From NCBI GenBank assembly GCA_030917625.1, contig JAUPUJ010000019.1, forward strand, positions 1 through 10,296: DNA of 10,296 nt, in the 5' to 3' direction. Every line of letters starts with the position of its first letter. Position 1 is the stretch's first letter. The notes under the pieces are model-generated. The model was not told where the DNA came from and did no database searches. It saw nothing but the letters and a program-made list of their open reading frames with translations. Of this stretch, positions 1-3,234 are shown piece after piece. The stretch comes from Patescibacteria group bacterium (lineage in GTDB: Bacteria; Patescibacteriota; Minisyncoccia; Phycocordibacterales; XYD1-FULL-46-19). Made by a program: the position numbers and the translations under genes.

Positions 1-91
1 ATTGGTAAAATTAGAATTTGGAGTGGTGGGACCGACAATTTGTCCTTGGTTTACAAGATAAATCAGCAAACTGGTGCTGATAAATCTAAAG

Positions 92-166
92 TGGTGACCT
101 TACGGGGAATCGAACCCCGATTACCGCCTTGAGAAGGCGATGTCCTAACCGTTAGACGATAAGGCC
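92..166 (-). tRNA. tRNA-Glu (anticodon CUC)
   Basis: Read on the minus strand, the sequence folds as a full cloverleaf. A 7-bp acceptor stem pairs GGCCTTA with TAAGGTC (one G-T pair). The D arm is GTCT/GGAC. The anticodon stem is TCGCC/GGCGG with loop TTCTCAA, giving anticodon CTC. The variable loop is short, and the T arm CGGGG-TTCGATT-CCCCG is perfect. The discriminator is A, and the CCA end is encoded (+ strand TGG at 92-94). The anticodon reads GAG codons, so this is glutamate. The body resembles bacterial tRNA-Glu throughout (TCGTCTA, AGGACA, GGCGGTAA). No intron is present. Confidence 0.96.
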
Positions 167-181
167 TATTTACAATACATA

Positions 182-210
182 TTTTTACATCTTTTTATGT
201 GTTTTGTCAC
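182..210 (-). promoter_or_regulatory. Possible promoter of tRNA-Glu
   Basis: On the minus strand GTGACA (205-210) is followed after 17 nt by TAAAAA (182-187), with TG directly before the -10. Transcription would start about 10 nt before the mature tRNA 5' end at 166. Both boxes deviate from consensus, so this rests mainly on position and spacing. Confidence 0.4.
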
Positions 211-227
211 TACTTGCAGTTTTTTAC

Positions 228-294
228 AAAAAATAAAAACCCTCGTACTCTTTTCCGTATCTTACATAGTTTCCGTTAGAGTATTAGGGTTTTT
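228..294 (-). terminator. Terminator of the candidate RNA
   Basis: Inverted repeat AAAAACCCT-CG-TACTCT (235-251) and AGAGTA-TT-AGGGTTTTT (278-294). On the minus strand it is followed by a T-rich tract (TTTTTATTTTTT, 239-228). The 26-nt apical region is unusually long for a terminator and holds a 7-nt direct repeat, TTTCCGT on the + strand, at 252-258 and 270-276. It could therefore be a functional RNA domain as well as a stop signal. It lies just upstream of the tRNA-Glu promoter. Confidence 0.5.
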
Positions 295-459
295 AAGCGG
301 GTACACCGTAGAACTTCTTTGCCGTCTTCTACAGAAGACCTAAGAGCTTTTCTTTTATGTGATTTTGCCAATCCCAGGTAAGTGAATTACTTCACACATT
401 AGCAGTAACCAGACTAGCTGATGCTACACTTTAGGAAGACTAATTTAGTCGACTACCTT
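235..459 (-). ncRNA. Candidate structured RNA of unknown family
   Basis: This interval has no credible ORF on either strand, yet on the minus strand it is bracketed by a promoter (465-493) and a terminator (228-294). Read 5' to 3' on the minus strand it contains: a 5' hairpin with stem GACTA/TAGTC (438-450) inside an outer GGAA/TTCC pairing; TAGCA/TGCTA (400-426); GTGAA-GTAA-TTCAC (382-395), whose loop is a GNRA tetraloop only on this strand; and GTCTTC-TGTA-GAAGAC (324-339). GTAGAA/TTCTAC (308-332) is a competing helix that uses bases of the 324-339 hairpin. The predicted transcript is about 225 nt. I looked for signatures of tmRNA, RNase P RNA and SRP RNA and saw none. A long leader or a decayed gene cannot be excluded. 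Confidence 0.4.
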
Positions 460-464
460 CCATT

Positions 465-493
465 ATTATATAAAAATGTTAATTTAAAGTAAA
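465..493 (-). promoter_or_regulatory. Minus-strand promoter of the candidate RNA
   Basis: On the minus strand TTTACT (488-493) is followed after exactly 17 nt by a perfect TATAAT (465-470). Predicted start is near 458-459, just before the first hairpin. It points away from the DUF1905 gene beginning at 503, whose own promoter I could not identify. Confidence 0.5.
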
Positions 494-502
494 GAATTCA
501 GA

Positions 503-790
503 ATGAAAAAATTCACTGTGACGGACAAGGTTTATATTTTTCCCATAGATAACCCATGGTTTTTTATAAATATTCCATTGGAGCAAATTCCTGATGTCGC
601 CCGGCGAGGGTGGGGGAGTATTCCGATTATGGCGACTATAGGCAAAACTACTTGGCGGACTTCTATTTTTCCGATGAAAAAAGATAATTATTTTATTCCA
701 CTGAAAAAAGCCGTACGGCAAAATGAGAACATCTTTGACGGCGAAGAAATCACGATTTCTTACCGACTGGCTGCAGACGAGGAGGTTTGA
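503..790 (+). CDS. DUF1905-family small protein
   Basis: The 95-residue protein follows the DUF1905 pattern: a short N-terminal strand, W19-F20 and a conserved IP, then a G-W-G-S-I-P-I-MATIG segment (about residues 36-47), the signature WRTSIFP (51-57), and a lysine-rich FIPLKKAVR motif (64-72) followed by an acidic G-E-E-I-T-I strand. Length is normal for a stand-alone DUF1905 protein. The biochemical role of the family is not known to me, so none is assigned. The ATG has only a weak purine-rich stretch upstream (AAAG, about 486-494) and no clear SD, unlike the small genes downstream. The next gene's -35 box overlaps its TGA stop, so the two genes are tightly abutted but probably transcribed separately. 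Confidence 0.8.
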   Translation: MKKFTVTDKVYIFPIDNPWFFINIPLEQIPDVARRGWGSIPIMATIGKTTWRTSIFPMKKDNYFIPLKKAVRQNENIFDGEEITISYRLAADEEV

Positions 791-814
791 CTTTTTGTAT
801 GTATATGATATAAT
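787..814 (+). promoter_or_regulatory. Strong promoter for the 81-residue gene
   Basis: TTGACT (787-792), 16-nt spacer, TATAAT (809-814), near-perfect sigma-70 type. The -35 overlaps the TGA stop (788-790) of the preceding gene. Predicted start near 821 leaves a leader of about 55 nt. Confidence 0.8.
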
Positions 815-876
815 TAGAGAAGGGTAAGTTAATGTAAACTATTTGGTCTAAACAAAAATAAAGAGGAGTTAAAACT

Positions 877-1122
877 ATGCCGCTCACACCTGAAGACAAG
901 TTAGTTCAAGGGCAAATGGCAGTACAGATTTGTCAGAATCAATTGAGGCAGACAGGGTTTCCTACTCTTGCCGAGCTGGAACGTATCAGTGCAGAAACTG
1001 GTATGACTCTCAACGACGTTCGGGCTTTTTATACCAGTCTTTTGCCTCAACATCTCGCGGAAGTCATGGGCTACGAAACAGTTACAGTGAATATGTGTGG
1101 CAAGAAGAATTCTGGTCACTAA
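877..1122 (+). CDS. Hypothetical 81-residue helical protein
   Basis: I do not recognise this protein. It is predicted soluble and mainly helical: a glutamine-rich first helix (about residues 5-26), then a segment around 30-50 (L-A-E-L-E-R-I-S-A-E-T-G-M-T-L-N-D-V-R-A-F-Y) that has the spacing of a small helix-turn-helix, which is suggestive only. The C-terminus is short and polar with a single Cys near residue 74. The start is set by SD AGAGGAG (862-868), 8 nt before the ATG. The gene is self-contained, with its own promoter (787-814) and strong terminator (1141-1172). Its codons look more G+C-rich than those of rmuC or cysS, which could indicate a different origin or different selection. It is clearly a real gene by context, but its function is unknown. 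Confidence 0.75.
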   Translation: MPLTPEDKLVQGQMAVQICQNQLRQTGFPTLAELERISAETGMTLNDVRAFYTSLLPQHLAEVMGYETVTVNMCGKKNSGH

Positions 1123-1140
1123 TCTGTTGGACGTTTATAC

Positions 1141-1172
1141 ACGGCGCGATTGCAAGATCGCGCCGTTTTTTT
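1141..1172 (+). terminator. Intrinsic terminator after the 81-residue gene
   Basis: Perfect 10-bp stem ACGGCGCGAT/ATCGCGCCGT with 6-nt loop TGCAAG, followed by seven T. The next promoter's -35 begins 1 nt after the T-tract. Confidence 0.95.
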
Positions 1173-1173
1173 A

Positions 1174-1202
1174 TTGACATTATATTTTTGATGTTGTATT
1201 TT
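1174..1202 (+). promoter_or_regulatory. Promoter for the 97-residue gene and 31-residue peptide
   Basis: Consensus TTGACA (1174-1179), 17-nt spacer ending in TG, TATTTT (1197-1202). Transcription would start near 1209. It follows the previous terminator by one base. Confidence 0.75.
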
Positions 1203-1248
1203 AGGAGGAGTTGTTCCTGTTCTTAACCCCTATTGAAAGGTGAAAACT

Positions 1249-1542
1249 ATGCCGGGAAAACGCAGTACTAAACCAAAGAAAGCGGAAAAGTCGTCCAATC
1301 TTCTCCCAACAAAGAGAAGGTGTTGGATAACTGAGACACTGATGTTGGGGATGATATTTCATCCGGACAAGTCGGGGCCAAAATTTGTTCAGAAATTGGC
1401 TGCTCGGGCTGTGGCTTTAGGTATCTCTGAGGAAGATTTCGAAAGGTGGAACCAAGAGCTCTATAACGAATACAAAGAGGAGACCCAAAAACGAGTGGAT
1501 AAGATGAGGGATTTGTTGCGAAACAACAAAAAACCCAAGTAG
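1249..1542 (+). CDS. Hypothetical basic 97-residue protein
   Basis: Not recognised. The N-terminus (residues 2-26) is lysine/arginine-rich and probably disordered. A hydrophobic stretch with Trp and Met follows (I-T-E-T-L-M-L-G-M-I-F, about 27-37). The rest is a charged helical region, with a W-N-Q-E-L-Y-N-E-Y-K-E-E run (about 66-77) and a basic tail. Overall charge and shape would suit a nucleic-acid or ribosome-associated protein, but nothing proves this. I chose ATG 1249 over an in-frame GTG at 1240 because AAAGGTG (1238-1242 region) is correctly spaced as SD for 1249 and would lie inside the longer form. It is the first gene of a two-gene transcript with the membrane peptide at 1584. Confidence 0.7.
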   Translation: MPGKRSTKPKKAEKSSNLLPTKRRCWITETLMLGMIFHPDKSGPKFVQKLAARAVALGISEEDFERWNQELYNEYKEETQKRVDKMRDLLRNNKKPK

Positions 1543-1543
1543 A

Positions 1544-1580
1544 AGTACTCCTGTTTGGTTTAATAAAAATTAGGAGAACT
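1544..1580 (+). promoter_or_regulatory. Hairpin masking the SD of the membrane peptide
   Basis: AGTACTCCT (1544-1552) can pair with AGGAGAACT (1572-1580) with one A-A mismatch and a 19-nt loop. This buries the AGGAG SD of the peptide gene at 1584. The upstream gene's stop is at 1540-1542, so a terminating ribosome would cover the 5' arm and free the SD. The arrangement is typical of translational coupling; regulation itself is inferred. Confidence 0.45.
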
Positions 1581-1583
1581 CAC

Positions 1584-1679
1584 ATGGAAGCACAACTCTT
1601 TTTTTTGATCAGCTTCATTATTTTGTTGCTGGGCGCGGCCGTCTGGATGGCAATCATCTTGAAGCGCAACAGGTGGTAG
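1584..1679 (+). CDS. 31-residue single-pass membrane peptide
   Basis: The ORF begins at an ATG 7 nt after SD AGGAG (1572-1576). It encodes 31 residues: a short acidic start (MEAQ), a continuous hydrophobic helix (about residues 5-26, including FFLISFIILLLGAAVW) and a basic K-R-N-R-W end. By the positive-inside rule the C-terminus should be cytoplasmic. No cleavable signal-peptide features follow the helix, so it is probably an integral membrane micropeptide. It is co-transcribed with the basic protein ending at 1542 and is followed directly by a strong terminator. It resembles no family I can name. Small membrane peptides often modulate larger membrane proteins, but no partner is evident here. 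Confidence 0.65.
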   Translation: MEAQLFFLISFIILLLGAAVWMAIILKRNRW

Positions 1680-1694
1680 GGAAGTTATCCTCAA

Positions 1695-1728
1695 AGCCCC
1701 CGTCGAACATTCGACGGGGGCTGTTTTT
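1695..1728 (+). terminator. Strong intrinsic terminator
   Basis: Perfect 12-bp stem AGCCCCCGTCGA/TCGACGGGGGCT with 4-nt loop, followed by GTTTTT. It closes the two-gene transcript 1249-1679 and sits beside the opposing terminator at 1734-1765. Confidence 0.95.
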
Positions 1729-1733
1729 ATTGT

Positions 1734-1765
1734 AAAAAATCAAACCCGCCAAGAATTGGCGGGTT
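1734..1765 (-). terminator. Terminator of the minus-strand 163-residue gene
   Basis: Perfect 10-bp stem AACCCGCCAA/TTGGCGGGTT with 3-nt loop (1753-1755). On the minus strand it is followed by TTGATTTTTT. It lies 15 bases beyond the stop at 1781 and separates that gene from the convergent transcript. Confidence 0.85.
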
Positions 1766-1780
1766 GTAATGTTATTGGGG

Positions 1781-2272
1781 CTAGTTCCGTTGGGAGTTTA
1801 ACTCCTCCTGGATTTCAAATAGTCGATAGACCAGAATTCCTCCAGTTGCCCCTAGTGTTGGATCGTGTCCTGTGGTGCCTAGGGTTGTAAAGTTGAGATC
1901 AATTAGTAGATCTGAAACAGCGGGGTTGTATTCAAGCATTAAATCAAATTGATGGCTGACAAAATAGCTTGGGCATGAATGTCCATTTATCTCCAAGTTG
2001 TACAACTCTAACGCTCTTTGACTGATTTTGGGTAAAGACAGTTCGCTCTTTTTGTATTCAATGTGGAGACAATGGTAAATAGCCAAAGCACATAGTTGAA
2101 CCGATAAAAGGGAGCCGTTGCACATGAGAGAGATTTTCCTGATATTGTCAGCCAAAAAGTGATCAGAGTTATCTAATAGCTTAAATATCTGTTCAATGTA
2201 AGGCACACTCTGCAAGTTGGTTACTTTGGAGGTAACCAAGGCTTTTGTATCCTCTGTAACTATGATGACCAT
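1781..2272 (-). CDS. Hypothetical 163-residue protein
   Basis: Not recognised. The protein starts with a short hydrophobic strand (VIIV, residues 2-5). The middle is helical and contains scattered Cys/His in a C-A-L-A-I-Y-H-C-L-H stretch (about 77-86). Near the C-terminus a glycine/threonine-rich segment carries two similar units, T-T-L-G-T-T-G and T-L-G-A-T-G-G. The spacing of Cys and His does not form a metal site I recognise. ATG 2272 is chosen because AAGGGG lies 9-10 nt upstream on the minus strand; a longer reading frame to 2407 would cover the promoter and lacks an SD. It stands alone with its own terminator, and its promoter is divergent from the one at 2360-2388. Confidence 0.65.
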   Translation of the reverse strand: MVIIVTEDTKALVTSKVTNLQSVPYIEQIFKLLDNSDHFLADNIRKISLMCNGSLLSVQLCALAIYHCLHIEYKKSELSLPKISQRALELYNLEINGHSCPSYFVSHQFDLMLEYNPAVSDLLIDLNFTTLGTTGHDPTLGATGGILVYRLFEIQEELNSQRN

Positions 2273-2321
2273 TTGTAAAACCCCTTTCCGGTTGTATTTG
2301 TTGCAGTTTAATCTAGATATA

Positions 2322-2350
2322 TTACTAGTATTTTTTAAGGGGGCAGTCAA
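2322..2350 (-). promoter_or_regulatory. Minus-strand promoter with CTAG palindromes
   Basis: Minus-strand TTGACT (2345-2350) is a good -35. The -10 is ambiguous: TAGTAA at 17 nt (2322-2327), or the nearby AGTAAT or TAATAT at longer spacing. Two 8-bp palindromes, ATCTAGAT (2311-2318) and TACTAGTA (2323-2330), lie around the -10 with centres 12 bp apart, suggestive of an operator. Confidence 0.45.
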
Positions 2351-2359
2351 TAAGATTAT

Positions 2360-2388
2360 TTGACAAGTATTTAGATCGGAGGTATTTT
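2360..2388 (+). promoter_or_regulatory. Promoter for the 26-residue membrane peptide
   Basis: Consensus TTGACA (2360-2365), 17-nt spacer, TATTTT (2383-2388). It uses the same boxes and spacing as the promoter at 1174-1202. Its -35 is back to back with the divergent minus-strand -35 (2345-2350), with 9 bp between them. Confidence 0.7.
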
Positions 2389-2424
2389 TTACATAGATAA
2401 ACCACAACAGCGAGGTGTCGTGCT

Positions 2425-2505
2425 ATGGAAGACATGTGTGGTTACTTGCTAGAATTTTTGACGGTTATGGTGTTGGCTTGTGCCCTAGCGAAGTTGTTTT
2501 TTTAA
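2425..2505 (+). CDS. 26-residue membrane peptide
   Basis: ATG 2425 follows a GAGGTG SD (2412-2417) by 7 nt and lies about 30 nt after the predicted start of the promoter at 2360-2388. The 26 residues are an acidic start (MEDMCG) and one hydrophobic helix (about residues 7-26, L-L-E-F-L-T-V-M-V-L-A-C-A-L-A-K-L-F-F). Two cysteines are present (5 and 19). It has the same design as the peptide at 1584, though without sequence similarity that I can see. Its reality rests on promoter, SD and position; the very short length limits confidence. Confidence 0.5.
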   Translation: MEDMCGYLLEFLTVMVLACALAKLFF

Positions 2506-2521
2506 CGATGGGAGGAAATAT

Positions 2522-2551
2522 ATGAAGCAGTTTTGTTTTGAGCGACCTTAA
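2522..2551 (+). CDS. 9-residue mini-ORF running into a terminator
   Basis: ATG 2522 has an excellent SD, GGAGGA (2511-2516), 5 nt upstream. It encodes MKQFCFERP and stops at 2549-2551. The last three codons form the 5' arm of the terminator hairpin 2541-2572, and the stop is in its loop region. A ribosome on this ORF would physically cover the 5' arm. This is what a leader peptide controlling termination would look like, but chance overlap of a short ORF with a terminator is possible. The peptide has no run of one amino acid such as classical attenuators use. Confidence 0.35.
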   Translation: MKQFCFERP

Positions 2552-2577
2552 GTCCATGGTGGACGGGTCGCTTTTTT
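2541..2577 (+). terminator. Intrinsic terminator overlapped by a mini-ORF
   Basis: Stem AGCGACC/GGTCGCT (2541-2547 with 2566-2572) has an inner stem GTCCA/TGGAC (2552-2556 with 2560-2564), followed by six T. The T-tract overlaps the -35 of the next promoter. Confidence 0.85.
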
Positions 2578-2603
2578 ATATGATATGCTCTGGTTTAGAT
2601 AAT
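2575..2603 (+). promoter_or_regulatory. Promoter for the 57-residue gene
   Basis: TTTATA (2575-2580, inside the previous T-tract), 17-nt spacer, GATAAT (2598-2603). Predicted start near 2610 gives a 35-nt leader ending in SD AAGGAG. Confidence 0.5.
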
Positions 2604-2644
2604 TTCTGATCGTTAGCTAAGACTCAACCAAGGAGTATTTTCTC

Positions 2645-2818
2645 ATGTGCGATGATTGCAAACATTTTTCCAAAAGAAACGATGATGATACAAGATCTGA
2701 GGACCTTGTCTCCTCGGGGATTGATGACGATTCAGTGAAAGGCTTTGTTTTCGCTGTTGTCGGATGTCTCTTGGTGCTTGTCTGTGCGATTGTCTGGCAT
2801 TTCTTGTTTAATCAGTGA
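2645..2818 (+). CDS. 57-residue tail-anchored-like membrane protein
   Basis: SD AAGGAG (2630-2635) lies 9 nt before ATG 2645. The N-terminal half (residues 1-32) is hydrophilic, with CDDC at 2-5, then K-H-F-S-K-R and a strongly acidic stretch with two aspartate triplets. Residues 33-54 form one transmembrane helix with a mixed F/V/G/C/L sequence, ending a few residues before the C-terminus. A soluble head plus a C-terminal helix suggests a tail-anchored arrangement with the acidic head in the cytoplasm. A single CxxC is not enough to claim a metal or redox site. The next small ORF starts 11 nt downstream, so they are probably co-transcribed. No family recognised. Confidence 0.6.
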   Translation: MCDDCKHFSKRNDDDTRSEDLVSSGIDDDSVKGFVFAVVGCLLVLVCAIVWHFLFNQ

Positions 2819-2829
2819 AAGGAAGTGTG

Positions 2830-2916
2830 ATGGCTAAAAACAATGGATGCCTTAAGGTGGGTGTTGGTGGAGTGTGTACGGCAGCGTGTTGGTCTTTAAT
2901 GCAGAATCTGGGGTAA
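2830..2916 (+). CDS. 28-residue Gly/Cys-rich small peptide
   Basis: The ORF follows the previous stop by 11 nt and has an AAGGAAG SD (2819-2825) 4 nt before the ATG. It encodes 28 residues with a basic start (MAKNN), then a small-residue core rich in Gly, Val, Ala and Cys (residues 7-21, containing G-V-G-G-V-C-T-A-A-C-W) and a short tail. Three cysteines occur, at 7, 16 and 20. The composition would suit a weakly hydrophobic membrane peptide or a precursor peptide. No modification enzyme, protease or exporter gene is visible in the window, so a bacteriocin-type role is not claimed. Confidence 0.45.
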   Translation: MAKNNGCLKVGVGGVCTAACWSLMQNLG

Positions 2917-2918
2917 AT

Positions 2919-2996
2919 ATGAAAGGAATTATCTCTTGCTTATGGGGCTTACTGATTTTAGTGAGCCTTTTTTCTTGGATTGATAAAATAATATAA
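2919..2996 (+). CDS. 25-residue membrane peptide spanning a terminator
   Basis: ATG 2919 lies two bases after the preceding stop (2914-2916), which would allow translational coupling; GGGG (2910-2913) is the only SD-like sequence. It encodes 25 residues: MKGIISC, a hydrophobic helix (about 8-20) and a D-K-I-I end. The coding frame runs through the terminator hairpin 2946-2973. It could be a real membrane micropeptide whose translation opposes termination, or a chance frame across a terminator. Its hydrophobic profile fits the neighbouring peptides, which slightly favours a real gene. Confidence 0.35.
   Translation: MKGIISCLWGLLILVSLFSWIDKII
2946..2973 (+). terminator. Intrinsic terminator inside a small ORF
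   Basis: Stem GGCTTACT (2946-2953) and AGTGAGCC (2960-2967) with one G-T pair and a 6-nt loop, followed by six T. It closes the 2645-2916 transcript and lies in frame within the ORF 2919-2996. Confidence 0.75.
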
Positions 2997-2997
2997 A
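2970..2997 (+). promoter_or_regulatory. Possible promoter for the zinc-finger gene
   Basis: TATAAA (2992-2997) has a weak TTTTCT (2970-2975) 16 nt upstream, in the previous T-tract. TAGAAT (3008-3013) is a competing -10 but would leave a very short leader cutting close to the SD. Confidence 0.35.
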
Positions 2998-3027
2998 GCT
3001 GATAGGCTAGAATTAGGAGGTGTAAAT

Positions 3028-3168
3028 ATGGAAGAGTCTAAGAAAAAGGACGACAAAAAGCCGATGGATCCTCAATGGATTTGCCCCAATCATAATTGTG
3101 GGGCGAACAATTACTTCCGGCGGCCGATCTGTCGGAACCGAGATTGTAAGACAGAAAAACCAAAATAA
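3028..3168 (+). CDS. 46-residue RanBP2-like zinc-finger protein
   Basis: A perfect SD, AGGAGG (3015-3020), sits 7 nt before ATG 3028. The N-terminal 14 residues are lysine/aspartate-rich. Residues 17-40 read W-I-C-x4-C-x3-N-x6-C-x4-C, with Cys at 19, 24, 35 and 40, Trp 17 and Asn 28, and F-R-R at 30-32. This matches the RanBP2-type zinc finger, W-x-C-x(2-4)-C-x3-N-x6-C-x2-C, except that the last Cys pair is spaced 4 instead of 2. In eukaryotes such fingers bind ubiquitin or single-stranded RNA. Here a role in nucleic-acid or protein binding is an inference. It is monocistronic, flanked by terminators, with rmuC's promoter following. Confidence 0.7.
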   Translation: MEESKKKDDKKPMDPQWICPNHNCGANNYFRRPICRNRDCKTEKPK

Positions 3169-3204
3169 CCCCGGCCGTCGTAGACGGCCGTGGTGTATTA
3201 TTTT
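3169..3204 (+). terminator. Terminator after the zinc-finger gene
   Basis: Perfect 8-bp stem CGGCCGTC/GACGGCCG (3172-3179, 3183-3190) with a 3-nt loop, extended by CC/GG after a bulge. The following tract is only moderately T-rich (TATTATTTTA), so termination may be partial. Confidence 0.6.
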
Positions 3205-3219
3205 AGACAATAAGGGTTG

Positions 3220-3228
3220 TGTTATAAT
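3220..3228 (+). promoter_or_regulatory. Extended -10 promoter of rmuC, predicted leaderless
   Basis: TGTTATAAT is a consensus TGnTATAAT extended -10 (TATAAT at 3223-3228); no good -35 is present, as is usual for extended -10 promoters. Six bases separate it from ATG 3235, so transcription would start at or next to the A of the start codon. Confidence 0.7.
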
Positions 3229-3234
3229 ACCCTG

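Noticed and set aside
1..132. Open frames at the left edge: one ends at 59-61, another runs through the tRNA to 130-132.
   Set aside because: The longer one translates the antisense of tRNA-Glu, a classic artefact. The shorter one could be the last 19 codons of a gene, but the minus strand is also open here and nothing is recognisable.
228..470. tmRNA, RNase P RNA or SRP RNA as identity of the structured region.
   Set aside because: No tRNA-like ends or tag frame, no RNase P core (GAGGAAAGTC), no SRP tetraloop/GGAAGCA core on either strand.
479..721. 80-codon minus-strand frame across the DUF1905 gene.
   Set aside because: Low-complexity translation without an SD; the plus-strand protein matches a known family.
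788..790. Alternative genetic code with UGA read as glycine.
   Set aside because: TGA ends the DUF1905 gene, the kinase-like gene and the 57-residue gene at sensible positions, and the core proteins need no UGA readthrough.
1240..1248. GTG start three codons upstream of the 97-residue protein.
   Set aside because: The GTG is part of the SD-like AAAGGTG that is correctly spaced for ATG 1249.
2273..2407. 45-codon N-terminal extension of the minus-strand 163-residue protein.
   Set aside because: It covers the promoter and SD; the shorter start has AAGGGG at proper spacing.
3013..3210. 65-codon minus-strand frame across the zinc-finger gene.
   Set aside because: It spans the terminator and SD of the plus-strand gene, whose perfect SD and Cys pattern are convincing.
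3217..3234. Upstream TTG start that would add six residues to RmuC.
   Set aside because: The extended -10 box lies inside those codons, there is no SD, and ATG 3235 gives the usual membrane-helix N-terminus.
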